Origin: Poecilobothrus nobilitatus
Lineage: Eukaryota; Arthropoda; Insecta; Diptera; Dolichopodidae
Assembly: GCA_947095535.1 (NCBI GenBank)
Contig: OX352773.1
Span: 39,825,398 to 39,889,397, forward strand
Direction: 5' to 3'
Length of the DNA stretch: 64,000 nucleotides
A program made the translations under genes and the position numbers. The notes beneath the pieces are model-generated. The model had not been told where the DNA came from. It ran no database searches and was given only the letters and a program-made list of their open reading frames with translations. Of the stretch, positions 12,994 through 24,900 are shown piece after piece. Positions within the stretch are counted from its first letter, which is position 1. The number at the start of each line of letters is the position of its first letter.

Positions 12994-15900
12994 CTAAGTA
13001 TTTAAATAATTTTTTTTTTTTTTCGATTTTTTAATTTATCAGTTGATTAAAAAAAAGAAAATAATTGAAAAGACAAAAAAAAAAAAAAAAAAATTTAAAA
13101 AATAAAAAATTATTTAAAATTTAGCAAAAATATTTACTTTTTATTTTATAAAGGTTTTGAAAAAGCAAAAAAATGTAAAATTATGTATGTATATAATATA
13201 TGTATATTATAATAAAATATATTTAAAGAATATTTAAAAATAAAACTGACCTTTAAAACGTCATGCAGTGATGACATACTTCCTAAAGGACTTGGTGAAC
13301 GTCCTGGAAGAGATGGTGGTTGTTCTCTAGGCCTTGCTGGTGCAATTCTTTTGGCTCCTAAAATGAATTTATAAAAATTATTTTTCAATTCTATGTTGGA
13401 AAAAAAAAAACAGAATAATATAACCATTATATGGTGGTAAGCCAGCTGGACGTGGTGGGGCTCTCGGTGGTGGTGGTGCATGACGCATTGATAATCTTTG
13501 TTGTTGAACTACTGTTTGATCAGCTGTTTCAATTGTTGTTGGTAAATCAAGTAGTCTTTGATTTTTAATACCATCACCAGGACCCATATGAGATATATGA
13601 CTGAAATTTGTTGGTGCTGATATCATTTTTGATCTTCGATCAGTGCTAAATAAAAAATAAAAATAAAATAATGATTATTTTTTATTTAAAAAAAAAAAAA
13701 AACAAAACAAATTAAAAATTAAATAAGACTTACGAAGTTCTTGCAATACGATTTCCCTCTCTCATAGAAAATCTTCGTTTTGGTTTTGATCGTCCATCAC
13801 GTTCACATTGTGTATTTAAAAGTTCTCCTATGAAAAAATATATAAATAAAATATGGAATAAAATAAATGATTAAAAATAAAACTAAATTGTATACACTCA
13901 CTTGTATGCATATTAGCTAAATAAATTACAATTGGTGAATCATTAATAAATGTTAAACCAAGATTGCCTTGATTATTTAACGGCCGGGAACGTTTTAAAC
14001 CAATTGATTGAACCCATTCAGCAGTTTGGGTATTAAATACGTCTAGATGTGTTTCAGAAAAGACTAGTAAATGACCGTCACAGTAAGCTGTATTAAAAAA
14101 TTATTTAATTTAAAATATATTTTACAAATATTGAGTTTTTTTTGTAAATCTTATTACTTATGTGAGTTGGTACTGCTGGATACATTATTTCCCTGTCACG
14201 AGATTTTCTACCTTGTAAATCAACATAAATAGCTAATGTTTGGAACACTAATAAATATTCTCCATATCCACTATTACTACCAGGACCTTGAATTTCTATA
14301 ACACGTATTGCATCAACACCAGAATAATTTAAAAATGCACATAATTGATTTTCTGGATGGACTAGAGCTGAAATATTTGAAGAAATTACTTTCTTTACCA
14401 ATATTTATTAAAAACTTAGAGTGGTGATACTTACGCACAGCTTGAGCTTCACCCTGTAAAAAGTATGAAGTAAAACCACTTTGATGACCAACAGCTAATC
14501 TCATATCAGTTAAAACTTGTAAACTTTGTACTGGATATGCTACAGTAAATTCACACATTTTATGATGACGAATTCGATTTCTATTAATTTCATAAACAAT
14601 TATTTGAGATTGATTATTGGGGCGTTTTAACGCAATCACCACACAATAAACAATCTGTGGAACTCGACGAATAATACCAGTACATGCAGTTATACAATTT
14701 TTTGATTCAGCTACTTTTATCCATTCAACATCTGTTGCTTCTAAAGCTCGAATAGGTAATAAACGTACATGACGTTGTTTACCACATAATACGACTAGAA
14801 TTTGTTCTTCGACAATATGCCAAAGTTGTATAATTCGTTTACTCTCGCCAATACGAGCTATTTCTAAAATTATTAAAGCAAACACATATTTTTATATAAA
14901 ACTTGCATAAAAAAAAACAGTACAAATGTTGATTATTTACCACTTTGATCTAACTCTAAACAAAATAGACCATCTTCAGTACCCAGTAAAATACGATCTG
15001 CATCTATAATTAATGCACTCAATGCACTTCGGATTAAATTCAAAGCTAAACTATCGAGAACTTCGCGTATTCTAAATATTGCTGTATTTGGTAAATTATT
15101 GCGTTTTAATATTCGATGTAATTCACTTAGAGCTACTACCCATTTTGTTCTTTCAGATTCTGTATCAGCTAACATTAAAGTATGTGATGACGGACCATTG
15201 TCTATTAAAGACGTTTTTATCTATGAAATAAATTTATATTTAATTATATATTTTCTATTTTTATGAAATATTTAAAATTTTAACTTACTCTAAAAATACA
15301 CGGAACATCTTTTTTTGCGGCGTGTATAACATCACTTTCTCGAACACCAGTTACAGCAAATTCTGGGTCACGCATATCCAATACTTGTGAAACATTAACA
15401 CTTGGCAATGCTGTACGATCGGATGTTATATCATATAAAAATAATTTAAAATCACAAACAACAACAAATTGCCGAACCCAACCACGTTTAACAGCACCCA
15501 TTTTAGGTACTTTAACATACCCTTCATACGCTGTACCAATTCCACGCGTTGGATCAATTCCTAATGGTCTTTTTGTTTGGTCTAATGGTACTGGACATGT
15601 TGTAGGAACTTTTTGACAACAAACCGTATGACATGCAAAACCACATAATTCACAAACAACACCTTGACGTGTTAAACCAACCATTAAGGATGTACAATGA
15701 TTACATTTTGTGGGACTGCTAAAAGTTCTCACTAAAAATTGATGAATTTTTTGTTTTTGTATTATTGAACTGTGCAAACTATGTTGATCCATTGAATTAT
15801 CACTTAAATTTGATTTTGAACTGGATAAACTATGAGCACGATTATCATCTAATTCACCATCTAATTCACTTTCAATAGAATAAACTCCGCCACCACTAAT

Positions 15901-18900
15901 TGAATGTTGTTGTTGTAATAGCATTTGTTGTTGAGCATGTGCTAAATGTTGTTGTTGTGTTAATAAATGTTGTTGCTGTTGCTGTTGTTGTTGTTGATTA
16001 TGAATATTATTTGATGATGAAGATGCTGATGAAAGATTCTGAGCATTTTGTTGATGTGGTGAATATTGGGCAATTGAATTTGATGATGGATGCTAAAAAT
16101 AAAATTCAAATTTATTATTTAAAAAATATATAAAGGTATATTTGAAAGTTTAATTCTTACCATAGTACCGCCTAATGCTGATGAAATTGTATGTGTTGTT
16201 GAACCACCTCCACCTATACTTGCAGCATCAACGCTACCTTTCCCACCACTAGATTCTTTTAAGAAATGATCTAAATACGACATTTGTGATGATGGACGTT
16301 CCAAAACTAAAGTTTTTTTATTTGTTTTTTTTTTTTTTTTTTGGTTTTTGAGAATTTAAGCCATTTTTTTTTTTTATTTTGTAATCAAATTACAACCAAC
16401 CAACCATTATGAATGTGTTTTTTTTTTTAGTGTAATTTTAAAATTAAATTTTAATTATGTAAAATTTCATTTCAATAAAAATTGAAATTTTGTTTTGATT
16501 TCGTTTGTAATAACAAAGTTAAAAACGAGATTTATAACGAGTTACGAATTACAAAAATGATAAAGTGACAGTTTATAAGAATTTTTTTAACGGAATTTTC
16601 AGTTTAAAAAAAAAAAAAAAATTCAAACGTTTTGTATTTTATAAAAATAAATTTTCGAAATTTTATTCGTAGTTTTTAAGAGAGATTTTCATTAATCATG
16701 ATTGTAAATTTTTGAAATTCAGATAAAAATGTAATGAAATTTGATAATTACAATTTAAAGTAAACAAAAATGTGAAATATGCAATCGTTAATTAAAAAAA
16801 AAAAAAAATTAAGGCGTTAATAAGCGAGCATTTATTTGTGGCGGCGGCATATTAATATTATTATCATATAATATTAATTATTATTTTCATTTTTGTTTTA
16901 ATTATATTTTACGTTAATTATGAGATTGTTTTTAAATTTTAATTTGATGATATATGAATTTTTATTTTATTAATTTTTATGATATTTTTGTTTTTTGTTT
17001 GATTTAATTAATTTTTTTTTATTTTTGGTTTTTTTTTTAAATTTCAGAACAAAAAAACAAAAGAAAAAACATTTCAAAAACATTTTGATTTTAAGAAAAA
17101 AAAAAAACACAAACACAAACATATAGAAGGTTGTGTTGAAACAAGAGGAAGAAGGTTCCACAAATTTTTGTTATAAGACAACAAGAAAATAAAACAAAAC
17201 ACAATGTTTGTTTTAATTTTTTTTATTATTTTTTTTTTTTGCGAAAATATAGCGGCCATTTTGTTTATTTATTTTTTTTTTATTTGGTTATTATTTTTTT
17301 GAACGTTGTAAAAATGTAAAAAAAAAAAAACAAAATTAAAAAATAAAAAAGAGAAAAAAATTTTGTTAGAATTTTTTTTTTTTTATGAATTTTATTAATA
17401 AAATCATTTTAATAAAAGCTAATTAATTAAAATTTTTTAAAAAAAAAACTACAAAAAATTTTGAAAGTGAAATTTAAAGAACAGAACGAAATATTTTGTA
17501 AAAGATTTTATTTAATGAATCTGCAAATTTTTTTTTGTTTTTTTTTCGTTTTTTATTTTCACATATTTTATAAAGAATAAAATATGTAATAATAATTATT
17601 TTTTACCATTATTTATCAAAAGAATTAGAAATATTAGAAAATTTTTTAGTAAATTTAATAAAATCACACCACCCATTTTAATAATATCTTATTGAAAGTT
17701 CATTAATAAATTTTAACTGTTATACGTATAAATATATTAAATAAGTTTTTTAAATAAAATATTTATCAACATTTTTCAAAATTTAATAATTTATTATATA
17801 ATATTTTAATTTTACAACCTTCTAATTAATTTTTTAATATTTATTATGTTAAAAAAATATTAAAACTTTGCAGATTCAAAAATTAATGATATATTTTTTT
17901 TATTTGCAAAAAGCGCAAAAAACTTTTCATAAAACAAAAAAAAAAAATAACAAATTTATATATACTAATATACGTATACATATATACATATATAAATTTT
18001 ATTATTTTGTATAAATAATTTTTTAAATTTTCCTAATATTTTTTTTATTAAATTTATCCAATTTATTTATTTATTTATTTTTTTTTTTTTTAATAATTTA
18101 ATAATTTTAAATTAAATAAACGAAGAATAATTTTCAACTCAAAACAAAAGTTTATCTCTCAAGAATATGACAAAAAAAAAAAAAAAAAAAGAACAGGAAC
18201 AGGAAAATATAATATTTTGCTTTTTATATTTAAATAAAATTTAGTGATCCATTTTTATAAAATATAGATAAGATAAAATATATTATTTTTTTTTTTTAAT
18301 TTAAAAAGGAAGAAAAAAAATACTACCAAAAATTAAATAAAAATTTTCTTTTTTGGTAAAATAACAACCAGCTAAATAAAGATTTAAAAACTAAAAAGAA
18401 GTAGAGAAGAATTTAAAAAAAAAAAATATTTAAAAAAACAACGAAATTTTTTAATAATTCTTTTTTTTAACAAAACAAAAAAAAAAACGAACCATTACCG
18501 GCTTTATTTAGCCAGGTGTTGATAGATTTTCCAGAAATGGTGCGTGCTTTAAATATTTTCGAAAAAAAAAAAAAATATAAGATGAAATAAATATTTAAAT
18601 CAAATAAAGAAATTACGAAATATCTTAAATTTTTTATTTTTTTTTTTCTAACTATTATAATTTGTATTGAACAGTAGAAAGTACATATACATATACGATA
18701 TAAAAAAAAAAAATTTTTGTAAATATCACAATTTATTAAAAAAAATTTATATGAAGTAGAATTTTAATTCAACTTATTATAAAAATGTAAAATATGGAAT
18801 CTCTTACGCGAAAAAGTGCGTTTCGTTTCTTACTTTAAGTAAAATAGTTTATACTTTATACGTTTATATGATTATCTAACACACTTACATACAGAATTAA

Positions 18901-21900
18901 CTTTACTCTCCCATTTCGAAACGATTACAGTTAAATATGAATTTGAACTGTCATAATGGAAAAATTTATTTATTTCAAACAAACAATCGAGCCTTCAAAA
19001 AAAATTATATAGTTTTTAAGAAGTATTTTTATAAACTCAATTGAATAATTTATTTTACTATTATTTGAATATGTAAGTTTATAATATTAAAATTTGAAAT
19101 AAAAAAACAATAATGACACTTGACAGAAAATTTTGGCATTTGTAATACAAGTCAATTTATCATTTGATTATCGAAGGCATGCACTGTTTTATAAGGAGAA
19201 TTTAAAATTTGCTTTTCGTAAAAAAAAAAAAAATTGTTAAAATTTAAATTACAAATTGAGAAAAATAAAAAATAAAAAAGATACATAACTATCGTAGTGC
19301 ATAGCAGATTATTACAATAAATATTCAAAATATCAAATTTTGCAGGTGCAATACAACACGTGTTGCAATAAGTGGTAAGTAGGAGTCTGAACATCCAAAA
19401 TGGAGGAAGATGAAAATGTACAGACAATGCAAGCAAAAGGAAAAGAAAGGGCGGAAGCTTAAACTCATATGGTACAAGTAATTCATCAAATAAATAGTCG
19501 TATATTATGGCAAATTGTGCCAAAGCAGCAAATGAATTTAAGATAGTGACACAAAAAAAAAGGCGGAAAAGCGGATAGTATACATAATCAAAATAAAAAA
19601 ATTAAAAGTGTTGCCGTTGTAAATGCACACTATGAAGGCAATAAGGGTTACCGTGATATCAACAATAAATTTGTCGTACTAGGTGAAAAGGATGAAGTTG
19701 AAAAACATCAGGGAATACTTGCTAAAAGAGGTAATAATATTTTCGTTAGTAAAATAAATATCAATGAAGTACAAAATAATAGTAGTAATATGTAAATAAT
19801 TAAAATGTAAATGTATACCATAAAATATACATTATACCATTTCACCATAAAATATTTACACTATATGAGGATCACTTGAAAAAAAATTCGAAAATAAAGA
19901 GGTAATTAGGTGCTATCGTTGCCAAACATTTGGGCACACCAGCAGATACTGCGCCTACACGAGATGCCTACTTTGTAGCGAATTCCAAAATTTTATTCCC
20001 TGAAAATTATTGTATAAGCAAATTCAAGGAGAATAGTTCAAATACGGGGGTAGAACCCGAACAACAGCACAAAAAATGTGATGTGAAAATAAATTAATAA
20101 TATCAGAGACAAAGAAAATATGGGGAATACGAAGAGGTCATATGCCGAAATCACAAGGCTCAAAATGCAGAACAGCACAGTCATACAAATGGAAATTTTA
20201 TAGCAGATTTCATGAAGGAATCGACGAACTTATTTAATATACCCCTGAGAGTTTTAAAACATTTTGGCCCAGTTATGTAAAAATGAAAGACCTAAACGAA
20301 AAACAAATAACGTACTTGAATGTTGTAGGATCATTATGTGTAATTAAAATGATAAATAATGACAAATTAAAAATTTTAGCGATCAATATAAATTATTAAT
20401 AGAAAACAACATCGATATAGGACTAATAAGTTAAACTAAATTAAAGTAAAGAATTGACATAGAAAGTTTTAAATAGTAAGAAACGATAGTGGTGATAGCG
20501 ATAGTCTTCAAAATTCAATGGTGCAAAATAATAGTACATCGATTGACCATTTAGTCAACTTAAATATAAAATACGAGCATTGTATAACTATAAAAAAAGT
20601 CCTAATAACAAGCATACATACCAATAAACACGTTTTGTCCTAAACTTGTTAAGCTAATAAACATTAGCAAATGATTTGGATAGCTTAACAAGTTTAGGAC
20701 AAAACTAGAACTTTTTGATAATAGGAGATTTTAATGCAAGGCATATACCGATCGACAGGAACTTAATATCATTTCGAAATGATTTTATCTGTCTTAGAGT
20801 AACTTTAATATCCCGAGAGTAAGAAATGAAATGCACTCGAGGAAATTTAAATACAGTATAATACAAAGTATACAGTATAATCCATTATGTTATAGGATAC
20901 AATTTTGCAGGAATTAAATTTCTATTATATAATCTTTAAATTTTTTGCTTTCGCAGTTTTATTCACAGTTTCGCCAAAATTATAATATGTTATTTATCAA
21001 CAGACGAAACAGAATGACCAACGATTCTCAAACTCAAACAATTAGAAAATATTTTTTAAAAGTTTATAATGAATGCATCATGTATTACAAACCTGAAGCT
21101 AATCATTTTTTCGCAAGATTTTTTGAATTCTATATTATAATAATTTTAATTTATTTTCTTTAATTATTTATTATATATTTATTAATTTTAATTAATTTTT
21201 TTGTTTTAATAAATTGTGATAAAATAATTTATTTTTCAAAAGAAACACAGTATATCAAAATTTTACGAATAGAATTTTGTTTTTGTTGGGAATTATTGAA
21301 AAAAAGAAAATTACGTTAATATAAATTAATATAAGTATAATAAATATTAATAAATATAAGTATACTATATATATCAATAGATAAAAAAAAAAAACAACAT
21401 ATATTTATAAAATATATATATACAAAAATAAATTATTTTTTTAGAAAAAATTACAAAAATTTTTTATCACAAAAGTAAATCACACAAATACATTGTTAAC
21501 ATATTTTTTTTTTATATAATTTTTAATTTTTTAATTAAATTAAAACTGCATTGCATTAATAAAAAAAAAAAGTTAATTGCAAAAAAAAAACTAAAAACTA
21601 AAGCTAATTTAAATAAAAAAAATTAAAATAAAATAAAAAAAGGAACATATTAAATGAATTTATGAACAACAAAATTTTGAACAAAGATTTTCTCCTTATA
21701 TAATTTTTTTAAATATTTTTTTTTTGTTTTGGTGGTTATAAAAGAAGTTAAAGTTGAAGATGATTATTAATATTGATGATGATGATGAATATATGATATA
21801 CCGATTTTTTTTTTTTTTTTTTTGTTTTTCTAATAATTTTATAAAATTTTAATAGTTAACTAATTGTTATATTAATGGTTGATGTAATTGTAGTATGTAT

Positions 21901-24900
21901 AAATTTCTGTTGTTTTAAATTTTGTAATATAAAAAATATGTATAACAACAGGTTGTTGCTTATTAACTTTTTTTTCTTTTTGTTTTATTTTTTTTTTTTT
22001 TCATCAGTTATCTTTTTTAAATAATTTGTTTACTTAATTCTCATCAAAAAATATAAATAAGTATTCTATATAAACTCCGCTTTAATAATATAATAACCAT
22101 ATATGATGTATGTATGCATGTATGTTTTATATATTATTAATATTATTAAATATATTAATAATAGTTTTTTTTTTTTTTTTTTTTGTTTTAATATAACAAT
22201 AATAAATTATAAACATGTAATGTATGTAAATAAAAATTTATCATTTATTTTTTTTATATATATATATATATTTTAATAATATAAAAGAAAATAAATATAC
22301 AAAATTTTTTTTCATTAATAAAATTTTCAAAACATATTTTTTTTTTTTTTTTTATTTGTAATATAAAAAAAAAAAATAAATTAAATTAAATGAACAAATT
22401 AATAAGCGAGCAATATTAAAATTAAAATAAATATAGTTATAGTTTTAACAACAATATGGAAAAGAAAGTAAAGAGAATTAAATGAACAAAACATATTTTT
22501 AAATAACAAAGTAAATATAAAAATATTTTTTTATTAAATTTTTAAAAATTATTTTGAATTATTAGTTTTTTTTTTGTGTTTTCAATATTATTTATTTAAA
22601 TAATTTTTTTTTTTTATTTTTGTTTATTTTTACGATTTTTTTTTTATTTTTGTTTATTATTAATTTTTATATTTAATTGTTTCAAATTAAAATATTAACA
22701 ATTCGTATTGATTCGAAAATTAAAAAAAAAAAAATGCGAAAGTATTAAAGAAATTGTCTATATTTATAAATATAGATAGAAAAGATTTGAAAATAAATAA
22801 AAAGTATTTTTGGGGAATTTCGAAAAATTTCTTATTAGACTTGGAGAAAAGAAATTAATTATTAATTATGTTTAAAAATTAATAGAGGACTATTATAAAT
22901 TATTGACGTATGTTTTTGGGATTACCATAGAAAAATTCTATTTCTATATTTTTATTTTATTTATTTTTACCCCTTTTTTTTTTTTTTTTAAAGAGAAAAG
23001 AGAAATACAATATTGTGAAATTGATTTTATTTTCGTCTAAAAATATATTAATTTCACTATTTTTTGTTTTTTTTTTTTTGGTTTTTACAACAATGGTAAC
23101 CTATTAATTACCTATATCGTATACAATATGATAATTATTTATTTCAAAGTCCTACAAAATATCTTTTCATTCTAATCTTGTGTATATACACATTTTTATA
23201 ATTGAAAATTTTAATTAAATTAAAATTTTTATTTTCGAAATAAAATTATTTGAAGTTAAATCGTTTGCATTCGAAATTTAAGGTAATAATTGATTAAATA
23301 TAGAATCATATTTTAACGATTCTTTTTCGATTTTAATTTTTTTCGTTTATTATTTTTATTTTTATTATTATTATTTGTATTATTTGTATTATTACCATTA
23401 ATATCAGATATATTTTTATTATTATTATTAGTGCTATTTTTACTATTATTATTATTATTATTAATATCAATTATATTATTTTTATCTTTATTCGTTTTAT
23501 TATTATTATTATTATCACTTTTAGCAATAACTAATAAACTACTACTTGAATAAACTAAAGTTTTACCATCATTATTATTTGTATTAGATTCATATAATAT
23601 AATTGAATCATTTTCTTTAATATTTTTATAATTTTCTAAAATTATTTTATCATTTATATTAATTAAATTTTTATTAATTTGATTTAAACTATTGCTTGTT
23701 GTTAAATCTGTAGTAGTTTTAGATTTTTTAATAGGTGAATGAGATAATTCTTTTGTATTATAATTATTATTATTATTACTATTTAAATTATTATTATGTT
23801 TATCAATGTTATTTGAGATTTTATTTTTATTTTGTATATTGAGAGATTTAATTAATTTATTTTTTGGAGAAATAGGAGTATTTTCAGTAGAAATGACGGT
23901 TTCTTTTAAATCTATAACATTATTTGAATCATTTGCATTTGTATTTGTTGTTGTTTGTGTTGAACGGGTACAACGCGAATAGTTTCGTTTTAATTGATTT
24001 TCGAATTTTCGAATATCTGAAAAAATAAACATAAAATAAACAGAAAAGAAAAGAAAAATAACAAAAATAAAATAAAAAAATAAAAATTGAAAAAAAAAAA
24101 CAACAAAAGGTGACGAAAAAACAAAAAAATTACGATGAAAGGACAAATAAATAACAAAAATAAAAAAAAAAAAAAACAAACATAATTTGTATCATTACAA
24201 ATTAATTTCGAATTGAATAAAATTCAAAATTCCCTTTTTAAAGGCATGCTTTTTACACAAAGCGCAAATATTTTATATTTTTAAGAAATTAAAGCTTATA
24301 CATTTTTATTTTTATACATACATATATGAAAATATTTTGTTTCATTTATTTTATAAAATTTAATTAAATTTTAGCGTTTTCAGTAATGCATGCATTTTTA
24401 TTAAAATTATAGCATAAATATTTCTTTTTGCATGTACAAAATATATATATATATATATATATACATATAATCCCAATCCCAACATACATTATATAACTTC
24501 GAATTTTCATAACTAAATTGTTTATCGAAAATTCGAAAATAATTGTGAAAAACGACACATACAACAACATTAAATTATTTTTTTGAATTTAAATAATATC
24601 TTTCAGATAAAAAAAATTAAAGAGATGAAGAGATAAAAGGTGTATAATTGAGGAACTCTAAAAAAAAAAAATTATTATAACTTATAAATGTTGTATTTAA
24701 TTCACACAGTCAGAACATTTATTACAATTATCGTAAATTAAATAAAAGAAAATTTATATATACCTACATATATATATTTTTATTATAATTTATTAATAAA
24801 TTAATTAGGATTTATTTTAAGTGTGTGGATATTATAATATTTTATTTATGTTTTTTTTTTTTTAATTAAAATTTTGAGTATTTTATAATAAAGACAATAT

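Noticed and set aside
13146..13481. His/Pro-containing minus-strand frame
   Set aside because: Alternate-frame read-through across exons 16-17 and their intron; the spliced frame explains the sequence.
15900..16133. Plus-strand Val-rich frame
   Set aside because: Antisense of the polyQ coding region of exon 10 (CAA/CAG read as TTG/GTT/TGT).
17074..17259. [24 protein letters not shown] minus-strand frame as an extra gek exon
   Set aside because: No AG acceptor before it and no donor after it; surrounding codons are poly-Lys/Phe.
19152..19523. Minus-strand 123-codon frame
   Set aside because: Antisense to the LINE ORF1 remnant; T-rich low complexity.
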